Below, piece after piece: positions 1-6,594 of a stretch of 64,000 nucleotides of DNA. The stretch spans positions 186,001-250,000 of the forward strand of contig NZ_VITN01000006.1 of NCBI RefSeq assembly GCF_007828045.1. Direction: 5' to 3'. Made by a program: the position numbers and the translations under genes. How positions within the stretch are numbered: the stretch's first letter is position 1; each line of letters opens with the position of its first letter. A model generated the notes under the pieces. It was not told the origin of the DNA. It made no database searches and was given only the letters and a program-made list of their open reading frames with translations. The stretch is from Nitrospirillum amazonense. Lineage in GTDB: Bacteria > Pseudomonadota > Alphaproteobacteria > Azospirillales > Azospirillaceae.

Positions 1-661
1 CGCCGATCAGCCAGTCGGCCGTATCCGCCGTGTCGCCGGCGGCGTACTGCTTGATCAGCGATCCGAAGACGTCGGAGAAGGATTCGTTCAGGGCGCCCGA
101 CTGGCTGGAATAGGTCAGCCCGGCGGTGAACTGGGTGACGCCGTGGGTCAGTTCATGGCCGATGACGTCCAGGCACTTGGTGAAACGGTCGAAGATCTCG
201 CCATCCCCGTCGCCATAGACCATCTGCTGGCCGTTCCAGAAGGCGTTGTCGTAGTCGGTGCTGTAGTGCACCGTGGAATCCAGGCGCATCCCCTTGTCGT
301 CCACGGAGTTGCGCTTCATCACCTCCAGATAGAAATCATAGGTCTGGCCGGCGTAGGCGTAGGCCTCGTTGACGGCCACGTCCTGGCCATCCGGCTGCCC
401 CTCGGACCGCACCAGCGTCCCGGGCAGGTCGCCGCCGTGCTGGGCGTCATAGACGGTGCGCTGCTTGGTGCCGGTGCCCAGGCCCGCAAAGGCGAACTGG
501 TTCATGCTGGCGCGCATGCCGCGCAACTGCCCCTGGTGATAGAGGTTGTGCAGGGCCCGCTTGCGCATCGTCGGATCGCTGGCGTTGGTGGCCACATGCT
601 CCATCATGTGCGGCGGGATGATGAAGCAGACATGCGGGGGGCAGCCGGCGTGCTGGCACAT
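1..661 (-). CDS. Thermolysin-like M4 family metalloprotease, C-terminal part outside window
   Basis: Zinc endopeptidase of the thermolysin/protealysin family (M4), probably acting outside the cytoplasm. The window holds the first 220 codons. The zinc motif HELTH is at residues 169-173, followed by GVTQFTAGLTY and by NESFSDVFG, which carries the third zinc ligand. The N-terminus has no obvious signal peptide and begins with a cysteine-rich stretch (MCQHAGCPPHVCFIIPPHMM) of the kind seen in the short protealysin propeptide, so export may be unconventional. The ATG at 661 is chosen because AAAGG lies about 10 bases upstream and the cysteine-rich propeptide starts there. The gene follows mobA on the same strand after 110 bases. 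Confidence 0.88.
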   Translation of the reverse strand, partial: MCQHAGCPPHVCFIIPPHMMEHVATNASDPTMRKRALHNLYHQGQLRGMRASMNQFAFAGLGTGTKQRTVYDAQHGGDLPGTLVRSEGQPDGQDVAVNEAYAYAGQTYDFYLEVMKRNSVDDKGMRLDSTVHYSTDYDNAFWNGQQMVYGDGDGEIFDRFTKCLDVIGHELTHGVTQFTAGLTYSSQSGALNESFSDVFGSLIKQYAAGDTADTADWLIG

Positions 662-771
662 GGGGCGGGCCTTTCAGCGCTGGATCGTGGGAACCAGCGT
701 GGCACCGCGCGCGCGATGCCGGAATAGCCGCCAATGATATATCCACGCCCCGATCGGCGCCCGGATCGGCC

Positions 772-1419
772 CTATCCCTGCATCGGGGGGGCTAATCCCT
801 TGGAGAGAAAGGCCGCCGCCGCGTCCAGGTCGGCGGGGGTGTTGACGTTGAAGAAGGGGTCGATCGGCTGGACCGGGAAGTCCACCAGAGCCAAGGGCTG
901 GCGGGCCAGGAAGGCGCCGACCTTGCGCAGATCCTCCCCCACCAGCGCCTGGCGCAGGCGGCCGGCCAGGCCCACGGGCCACAGCGCCACCACGGGATGC
1001 CGCCGCCCGCCCGAGGTGGCGCAGGCCACCCCATCCGGGGCCACCGCGCCCGCCAGGCGCGCGGCCAAGTCCAGGGGCAGGAAGGGGCAGTCGGCCGGCA
1101 CGCTCAGCACGTGGGTATGGCCGCCCTGGGTGCCGGCGTATTCCAGCCCCGCCAGCACGCCGGCCAGCGGGCCGGGATGTCCCGCCACGCTATCGGCCAG
1201 GACGGGCAGGCCCGCGTCGCGATAGCGGTCGGGGTCGCCGTTGGCGCTCAAGGCCAGGGCCGACACCTGCGGGGCCAGGCGCCCGCGCACATGGGCCAGC
1301 AGGGGCCGGCCAGCCAGGTCCAGGCGCGCCTTGTCCACCGCCTGGACCTCATCGCCGCCGAAACGGCGGGCCAGGCCGCCCGCCAGAATCAGGCCCAGAA
1401 TATCGATCGTTTCGCTCAC
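772..1419 (-). CDS. mobA: Molybdenum cofactor guanylyltransferase MobA
   Basis: Transfers GMP from GTP to Mo-molybdopterin to make the bis-MGD cofactor; cytoplasmic. The 215-residue product starts with the nucleotide-binding signature LILAGGLARRFGG followed by DKA, has the central VLSVPADCPFLP, and ends with the family-typical FFNVNTPADLDAA. The start is a GTG at 1419 that overlaps the stop of a 27-codon ORF (GTGA), and no Shine-Dalgarno sequence precedes it, so translation is probably coupled to upstream reading. It is the last gene of an operon headed by a HexR-type regulator, an unusual place for mobA. The sulfite dehydrogenase 50 kb away is a Moco enzyme but usually needs no MobA. Confidence 0.9.
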   Translation of the reverse strand: MSETIDILGLILAGGLARRFGGDEVQAVDKARLDLAGRPLLAHVRGRLAPQVSALALSANGDPDRYRDAGLPVLADSVAGHPGPLAGVLAGLEYAGTQGGHTHVLSVPADCPFLPLDLAARLAGAVAPDGVACATSGGRRHPVVALWPVGLAGRLRQALVGEDLRKVGAFLARQPLALVDFPVQPIDPFFNVNTPADLDAAAAFLSKGLAPPMQG

Positions 1420-1499
1420 GGAATGTAAAACGCGGGGATGTCGGCGACGGTGATGCGGATGGCGGCCGTCACGGCCAGGCCGTCCCGGGCCTGGGTCAT
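1416..1499 (-). CDS. 27-residue ORF with overlaps on both sides
   Basis: A short frame encoding MTQARDGLAVTAAIRITVADI then PAFYIP. Its ATG overlaps the stop of the PEBP gene (ATGA at 1496-1499) and its TGA overlaps the GTG start of mobA (GTGA at 1416-1419). The whole gap between the two larger genes is therefore read through. It has no recognisable domain, signal peptide or strong hydrophobic run. It may be a real microprotein or only a coupling leader that delivers ribosomes to mobA. It could also arise by chance, since any 77-base gap has a fair chance of being open in one frame. Confidence 0.4.
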   Translation of the reverse strand: MTQARDGLAVTAAIRITVADIPAFYIP

Positions 1500-2188
1500 T
1501 TCGGGGTGTCTCCCGGCGCCGGCTCCGCCGTCTTTCCCGGCGCGGGCTTGGCCTCGGATTTCGCCGGTTCCGCCTTGGGGGGCGGTTTTTCATCCGCCGG
1601 CTTGGCCTTCTCCGCTGTCTTTTCCGGCGCCGCCTCGAAGCGGGGGGACTTGGCCAGCAGGCGGCCCTTGTCCAGCGCGTGGGTCAGCACCAGCGATTCC
1701 AGGGCGCCCGCCGGCTGGTCCGGGTTCAGGTCCAGCGTGTCCTTGTTCAGGGCGTAGAGGGTGAAGACATAGCGATGAGTCTGCCCCGGCGGCGGGCAGG
1801 GGCCGCCATAGCCCTTGGGCCCGAAGTCGTTCAGCGCCTGCACCGCCCCCTTGGGCAGGGCCTTGCCGTCGGCCGTCCCGGCCCCGGCGGCCAGGCTGTG
1901 CACGCCGGCCGGGATATTGAACACCATCCAGTGGCGGAAGCCCTTCTTGACGTCCGCATCCATGATGATCAGGGCGAAGCTCTTGGTCGTCGGCGCCTCC
2001 CCGCCCCAGCGCAGGGCGGGGGAGAGGTTCCTGCCACCGCAGCCGTCGCGGTCCCAGGCCTGAGTCTGGGTCAGCGTGCCGTCGGTCGCCAGGTCGGGGC
2101 TGCTCAGCCACATGCCGGCCTGCGCCGCGCCCGCCGCCAGGCCGGCGGCCAGGGCCGAGGCTATCGCCAGGCGGCGCCTCATGCTCAC
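1496..2188 (-). CDS. Exported YbhB/YbcL-type PEBP family protein
   Basis: Phosphatidylethanolamine-binding protein (Raf kinase inhibitor-like) family, 230 residues; biochemical role in bacteria unsettled. An N-terminal signal peptide (residues 1-24, hydrophobic run ending GAAQA) points to the periplasm. The PEBP core carries the family segments NLSPALRW, FALIIMDAD, HWMVFNIPAG and YGGPCPPPGQTHRYVFTLYA. After about residue 185 there is a Lys/Pro/Ala/Glu-rich tail of about 45 residues that is not part of the fold and may be a cell-wall or flexible linker. The ATG overlaps the hexR stop (ATGA), and its own stop overlaps the next ORF. Confidence 0.88.
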   Translation of the reverse strand: MSMRRRLAIASALAAGLAAGAAQAGMWLSSPDLATDGTLTQTQAWDRDGCGGRNLSPALRWGGEAPTTKSFALIIMDADVKKGFRHWMVFNIPAGVHSLAAGAGTADGKALPKGAVQALNDFGPKGYGGPCPPPGQTHRYVFTLYALNKDTLDLNPDQPAGALESLVLTHALDKGRLLAKSPRFEAAPEKTAEKAKPADEKPPPKAEPAKSEAKPAPGKTAEPAPGDTPK

Positions 2189-3027
2189 ACCCGTTCCGAC
2201 AGGCGCCGCTCGCGCAAGGGGCGCTTCACCCGGGCCAGGTTCTCACCCATCGCGGTGCCCTGGCGCAGGGCCACGGCCACCTGCAGCACGTCGATGACGG
2301 CCAGGTGCGACAGGCGCGAGGTGCGCGGGGTGTAGATGCTGGTGTCCTCATCCACGTCCACCAGCAGGGGCACGGTCGCCCGCTCCGCCAGCGGCGACCC
2401 GCCCGAGGTGATGGCCACCACCGGCGTCCCGCCATCCAAGGCCAGATCGACGGAGCGCAGCAGTTCACGCGTGCGGCCGGTGTGGGAGATGGCGATAACG
2501 GCGCCCTCCGACCCCAGGATGCTGGCCGCCATGGCCTGCACATGCACGTCGCTGTGGGCGATGACCGGCACGCCCAGGCGGAAGAACTTGTTCTGCGCGT
2601 CCTGCGCCACGATGCCGGAGGCGCCGAAGCCATAGATCTCGATACGCCGGGCGGCGGCCAGGATGTCCACGGCCCGGCTGAGGTTTTCCGTGTTCAGCTG
2701 GTTGCGCATGCGGGAGAAGGCGCTGATGGCGCGGCCGATGACCTTGGCCGCCACCTCCGCCACCGGGTCGTCGGGCATCAGGTCGGCATCGACGAAGGGC
2801 GTGCCCGTGGCCAGATCCTGCGCCAGGCGCAGCTTGAAATCCTGATAGCCGCTGCAGCCGATGGAACGGCAGAAGCGCACCACCGTGGGCTGGCTGACAT
2901 CGGCCTCGCGCGCCACCTCCGCCACCGAGGCGGTGACGACGGCATGCGGCCGCTTCAGGACGATTTCCGCGATCTTGCGTTCCGACGGACGCAGACCGTC
3001 CATCATCCCGCGTATGCGACCCAGCAT
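2185..3027 (-). CDS. hexR: HexR-type transcriptional regulator (RpiR family)
   Basis: DNA-binding regulator of central sugar metabolism, 280 residues: an N-terminal RpiR helix-turn-helix (about residues 10-75, with VSQPTVVRFCRSIGCSGYQD) and a C-terminal SIS sugar-phosphate domain (about 115-250, with ISHTGRT and the HexR-like EDTSIYTPRTSRLSHLAVID). In gammaproteobacteria HexR represses Entner-Doudoroff genes and is released by KDPG; that ligand here is inference. Operators are usually palindromes resembling GTAAT...ATTAC, and such a site lies upstream at 3102-3114, suggesting autoregulation. It heads an operon with the PEBP gene, the 27-codon ORF and mobA rather than with zwf, edd or eda. Confidence 0.85.
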   Translation of the reverse strand: MLGRIRGMMDGLRPSERKIAEIVLKRPHAVVTASVAEVAREADVSQPTVVRFCRSIGCSGYQDFKLRLAQDLATGTPFVDADLMPDDPVAEVAAKVIGRAISAFSRMRNQLNTENLSRAVDILAAARRIEIYGFGASGIVAQDAQNKFFRLGVPVIAHSDVHVQAMAASILGSEGAVIAISHTGRTRELLRSVDLALDGGTPVVAITSGGSPLAERATVPLLVDVDEDTSIYTPRTSRLSHLAVIDVLQVAVALRQGTAMGENLARVKRPLRERRLSERV

Positions 3028-3060
3028 GAAGCTAACCCCCGACCTGCCGATGCGTAGATG

Positions 3061-3095
3061 AAGGAACAGAGCGCGCCGCGACGGCGCGGTTCCTT
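3061..3095 (-). other. Two-tier hairpin in the hexR leader
   Basis: AAGGAAC at 3061-3067 pairs with GTTCCTT at 3089-3095, and CGCGCCG at 3072-3078 pairs with CGGCGCG at 3082-3088 around a CGA loop. It lies between the putative operator and the hexR start codon, so it would be in the 5' untranslated RNA. No U-run follows, so it is not a standard terminator. Confidence 0.5.
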
Positions 3096-3101
3096 CCCAT
3101 T

Positions 3102-3114
3102 GTAGTGAAATTAC
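3102..3114 (-). promoter_or_regulatory. Candidate HexR operator
   Basis: GTAGTGAAATTAC is an imperfect palindrome (GTArT - 3 - AyTAC) that resembles the known HexR consensus of inverted GTAAT half-sites with an A/T core. It stands 75 bases upstream of the hexR start codon, a suitable place for autoregulation. It was recognised by eye. Confidence 0.5.
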
Positions 3115-3165
3115 CGGAAATGACGCATCCGTGTCACGCGTGCCGTGGCACCGGTTCCATCAGAG

Positions 3166-4290
3166 TTAAAGGCCGACCGCCCGCTGCACCGTCCAGAACA
3201 GGCCGGTGGCGGCGATGAGGGAGGAGGCGGGGATAACCACGCGGCGGCGGTACCAGGGCTGGTCCTTGTTCCCCCCTGAAACGCACACGAGAGCGACGGC
3301 GCCATAGGCGGCGGCGATGATGGACAGCTGCGCCAGTTCTATCCCGACATTGAAGCTGACCAGGGCGGGGATGACGTCGCGCCGGGCCAGGTGCAGGTCG
3401 GCGAGCGCGCCGGCGAAGCCCATGCCATGCAGCAGGCCGAAGCCGAAGACCACCAGGGGCCGCCAAGGCGTCAGCCGCGCCGTCAGGATGTTCTCCACCG
3501 CCACATAGGCGACCGACAGGGCGATCAGCGGCTCCACCACCCGTGCGGGCAGGCTGATCACGCCATACATGGTCAGGCCCAGGGTGACGGAATGGGCCAG
3601 GGTGAAAGCCGTGACCTGCACCAGGATGGAGCGCAAGCGGGTAGTCAGCAGGAAGATGCCCAGCACGAACAGGATGTGGTCCAGCCCTTCCGGCAGGATG
3701 TGCAGGAAGCCCAGCTGTAGGTACTGCGCCGCCAGCCGGGGCCATGAGATGGGGGCGGCGTTGGCGGCCAGGGCGAAGGGCGGGCTGGCGGCATCGCCCT
3801 CCAGCCATTGGGTCTGCGGCGCCCCGCCGGCGGCATCGGTGAAGACGACGCCATAGGTGCTGTAGACCAGGCCGTAGCGCCAGGTGATGGTGCGCGCGCC
3901 GGGTGGCAAGGGGCCGCTGGCCCGCAGCACCACGAAGGCCGGCAAGGTGATGTCGCTGGGCATCTCCACCCGTTCCACCACCACCGTGGCCGGCATGGGG
4001 GCGCCGTCGGCCCTGAGATCCACCTGGGCGGCGATGGCGCCGGCATAGGGCGGCAGCAGGGTCTGCACCCGGTCCGCCGTCAGGTCGCGGCTCAGCGGCC
4101 CGCCGCCCGCCGCCTCCAGCTTGTTCACCAGGGCGGTGGGGGCGGTGGTGATGGTGGCGGACCAGGTGTCGCCCGGTCCGACGATCAACTGCACCTGGGT
4201 GGTGCCGATCTCATGCGCGTGGGAGGGTTGGCCCAGGCGCAGCGCCAGCAGCAGGCCCCCCAGCAGCAGGGTACACTGCCAGCGCCTCAT
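3166..4290 (-). CDS. HupE/UreJ_2-type membrane protein
   Basis: 374 residues. A signal peptide (1-24, ending SHAHE) is followed by a periplasmic domain of about 150 residues and then by a C-terminal HupE/UreJ-like domain with about six membrane segments (from FLHILPEGLDHILFVLGIFLL onward). The helices carry the family histidines and acids in LPEGLDH, AHSVTL and GLLHGMGFAG. HupE/UreJ proteins are linked to nickel or cobalt uptake for hydrogenase and urease, but no such enzyme is encoded here, so the substrate is unknown. The ATG at 4290 overlaps the stop of the DUF4198 gene (ATGA). This start gives a clean signal peptide; the longer frame upstream is inside the neighbour. Confidence 0.82.
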   Translation of the reverse strand: MRRWQCTLLLGGLLLALRLGQPSHAHEIGTTQVQLIVGPGDTWSATITTAPTALVNKLEAAGGGPLSRDLTADRVQTLLPPYAGAIAAQVDLRADGAPMPATVVVERVEMPSDITLPAFVVLRASGPLPPGARTITWRYGLVYSTYGVVFTDAAGGAPQTQWLEGDAASPPFALAANAAPISWPRLAAQYLQLGFLHILPEGLDHILFVLGIFLLTTRLRSILVQVTAFTLAHSVTLGLTMYGVISLPARVVEPLIALSVAYVAVENILTARLTPWRPLVVFGFGLLHGMGFAGALADLHLARRDVIPALVSFNVGIELAQLSIIAAAYGAVALVCVSGGNKDQPWYRRRVVIPASSLIAATGLFWTVQRAVGL

Positions 4291-5123
4291 GGCTGCGCGC
4301 CCGCGCCGCCGCCGGCGGGGCCCGGCCAGTCGAAGGTCAGCGAGGCCCAGTGGCTTTCCCAGTCCCGGTGATGCAGCCAGTGGGCCAGGGTGCCCGCCCG
4401 GACCATGTGCACCGACCGGATCAGCCACACCCCGCCCTGGGACAGGGGGAACGCGAAGGCGCCCTGGGCGTCGCTGCGCGTGGCCAGGCGCGCGGCCGGC
4501 TGGCCCCACAAATGCGCCGTGACCACGGCCCCCGCCACCGGTTGGCCCAGGAACAGCACATGGCCGCGCATCGGGCCGGCCCCCGCCGCCGTGGGGTCGG
4601 CGTCGGGCACGATCTCATAGGTGTAGCCTTGAGGTTGGGTCACCGCCGGGTCGGCCTTGGTGCCGGCCAGCAGGGACTTGGCGTAGCGGTAGAAGCATTC
4701 GCGGCCCGGCCGGGCGCTTTCCCCCAGCCGCTCCCGCTCCGCCACGATGCCGTCCAGGCCGTATTGGCGCAGATAGGCGGTGAAGCGCTCGGCCGGCAGC
4801 TCGATATAGCTGCCGCCGCCGGTATAGCCGATCAGGGCGGTGGTCCGGCCGTCGGCGCGCAGGAAGCCGGCCGGGTCGATGTTGTCGGCGCCGCCCACCG
4901 CCTGCTCCTCCCCCGCCTGGCGGACGAAGAAGCGGTCGATCAGGCTGGCGGTGCGGGGCACCGGGTCGCCGATGAAATTCTCCCCCACCCGCAGGCCCAC
5001 GGCCACGGCGGTGCCGGGGCCGGGGCGGAAGGTGGAGGGCTCGATCCAGAAATCATGCGCCAGGGCGCCGGCGGCCCAGCACGTGGCCGCCAACCCGATC
5101 AGCGCCCCGCGCAACGCGACCAT
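4287..5123 (-). CDS. DUF4198 family exported protein
   Basis: 278 residues with a signal peptide (to about residue 23, AAGALAHDFWIEP). The mature start HDFWIEPSTF is typical of DUF4198 proteins, which often accompany metal uptake systems and may bind metal in the periplasm. A C-terminal beta-sandwich-like part (GQPVAGAVVTAHLWG...TRSDAQGAFAFPL) resembles carboxypeptidase-regulatory folds. The start at 5123 overlaps the upstream stop by one base (TGATG), and its own stop overlaps the HupE-like gene. The function of the trio is not established. Confidence 0.8.
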   Translation of the reverse strand: MVALRGALIGLAATCWAAGALAHDFWIEPSTFRPGPGTAVAVGLRVGENFIGDPVPRTASLIDRFFVRQAGEEQAVGGADNIDPAGFLRADGRTTALIGYTGGGSYIELPAERFTAYLRQYGLDGIVAERERLGESARPGRECFYRYAKSLLAGTKADPAVTQPQGYTYEIVPDADPTAAGAGPMRGHVLFLGQPVAGAVVTAHLWGQPAARLATRSDAQGAFAFPLSQGGVWLIRSVHMVRAGTLAHWLHHRDWESHWASLTFDWPGPAGGGAGAQP

Positions 5124-6313
5124 CAGGCGTCGACCCGGCGCCACCACCAGCGCAGCAGATGCCGGAGCAGCAGGCGGATGATCTCCACGATCCCCCAGCT
5201 GACCAGCAGCAGCACGATCACGCCCAGGATGACCCAGGGCAGGACGCTGTGGGCGTTGGACGGTGCCGGCGTCTGATCGGGCCATTGCGGCGCCAGATAG
5301 GGCCATTCGGCGGAGAAGGGCTTGTCGTTCACCGTGGCGCGTGGCCAGGGCCCCTCGATGAAGGAAATCTCCTGCAACAGGCAGTCGCCGAAAGCGCAGG
5401 TCTGCGCCACCACGTCGTCGGTCAGCAGGCGGCCGTTGGGGTAACCGACGGGGAAGCGGTCGGTGTAGACCATGACATCGGGTTGCAGGTCGTAGGGCCG
5501 CAGCTGCAGGGTGAACTGCAGGAAGTCGGCCGCCGCCACCGCCCACCATTCCTTGGCGCTGTGCAGGTAGTTGTAGATGTTGTCCAGCTTGGCCTTGCGG
5601 GTCATCAGCGCCTTCAGCTGGTCCTTGGGCGGCATCGTGTTGATGAAGCCGAAGCGCGGCAGCTGGGTGCGGATGGACCGGCCGACATGGTCGATTTCCG
5701 TCCCACCCTTGGCGGTGGTGCCCCACAGGATGAAGTCGTGCTGGTCCGCCGGGAATGCGGTCTTCGGGATGCGCATCACCATGGCGATGACGTTCTTCTT
5801 GAAGAAGCGCGGGAAGATGAAGGGATCGTCGCGCACGCCGAAGTAGGTCTTGATCTTGTCGGTGTCCTTCAGCCCCGTGTAGGTGACGCTGTTCACCGTC
5901 ACGTCGTCCTGCAGCTTCACCTTGATGGTGACGTCGGGGTGGATCTGGTCGGGCACCAGCACCGTGCCGCCATAGCGGGCGCGGATGACCGGGTCCTGGA
6001 AGGACACCGGCGTGGTGAGGTCCATGTGGATCTCATAATCGTACGGCGCCAGGTCGTAGGGCTTGGGCGCCAGCAGGGCGCGGTTGACGTCGAAGATCAG
6101 GATCATGTCGTCCCCGTCCGGGTAGAAGAACAGATCCGTGATATTGGCCGTCGGGTCGGTCAGGTTGGTCGGGTCGGCATGGTCCGACGCGCGCCCAGGT
6201 TGTGGGGTTGCCAGGCCCAGGCATGCAACCAGCGCGAGACCGGCCAGCCGCGCCCTCGGCAGCGCTTTTTCCAGGATGTTCAGGCCCGTGGCCCTGTTGA
6301 AGATGCGCCCCAT
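5123..6313 (-). CDS. DUF4331 family exported protein with C-terminal membrane anchor
   Basis: 396 residues. The N-terminal signal or anchor (LAGLALVACLGLATPQPG) is followed by the DUF4331 opening SDHADPTNLTDPTANITDLFF, typical of this uncharacterised extracytoplasmic family. A hydrophobic segment near the C-terminus (WVILGVIVLLLVSWGIVEII) followed by an Arg/Trp-rich tail suggests anchoring in the inner membrane with the main domain in the periplasm. I chose the ATG at 6313 over one 14 codons upstream because GGAGGGAG lies 3-4 bases before it. First gene of the minus-strand DUF4331 - DUF4198 - HupE-like operon. Confidence 0.8.
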   Translation of the reverse strand: MGRIFNRATGLNILEKALPRARLAGLALVACLGLATPQPGRASDHADPTNLTDPTANITDLFFYPDGDDMILIFDVNRALLAPKPYDLAPYDYEIHMDLTTPVSFQDPVIRARYGGTVLVPDQIHPDVTIKVKLQDDVTVNSVTYTGLKDTDKIKTYFGVRDDPFIFPRFFKKNVIAMVMRIPKTAFPADQHDFILWGTTAKGGTEIDHVGRSIRTQLPRFGFINTMPPKDQLKALMTRKAKLDNIYNYLHSAKEWWAVAAADFLQFTLQLRPYDLQPDVMVYTDRFPVGYPNGRLLTDDVVAQTCAFGDCLLQEISFIEGPWPRATVNDKPFSAEWPYLAPQWPDQTPAPSNAHSVLPWVILGVIVLLLVSWGIVEIIRLLLRHLLRWWWRRVDA

Positions 6314-6407
6314 CGTCTCCCTCCGTTGTCCCGCCAGTTTCGCGTGATGCGACATATCACATTGATTTTGAACGAAAATTAAGCCTGTTCGGAAGCTGTG
6401 CGCTATC

Positions 6408-6451
6408 GGAAGGGTTACGCCCTTCCTAAGGGTGCCCCTACACTTTAGGGG
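6408..6451. repeat. Two perfect hairpins in a divergent promoter region
   Basis: GGAAGGG (6408-6414) / CCCTTCC (6420-6426) with a 5-base loop is followed after eight bases by CCCCTA (6435-6440) / TAGGGG (6446-6451), again with a 5-base loop. The two genes flanking this region are divergent, so neither hairpin can be a simple end-of-operon terminator. They could be operators or leader structures for the DUF4331 operon. Confidence 0.55.
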
Positions 6452-6526
6452 TGGAGCCCGACTATCAAATTCGAGATAAACGGTGCAACAACAGGTATTA
6501 TATTTCCTGTAGGTTGTATCTTTGGC

Positions 6527-6553
6527 TTGAGACTAGTTGGCCTAGGATATAAT
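6527..6553 (+). promoter_or_regulatory. Candidate sigma-70-like promoter for the cytochrome operon
   Basis: TATAAT at 6548-6553 stands about 40 bases before the start codon in an AT-rich stretch unusual for this genome. The best -35-like element is TTGAGA at 6527-6532, only 15 bases away, so the -10 is more convincing than the -35. Confidence 0.45.
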
Positions 6554-6594
6554 GTCCAGACCAACGAACAACTTTTCAGGGCGCGAGGTGGGGC

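Noticed and set aside
748-771. CCGATC...GATCGG inverted repeat after mobA as a terminator
   Set aside because: Stem of six bases with a loose loop and no T-run; too weak to list as a feature.
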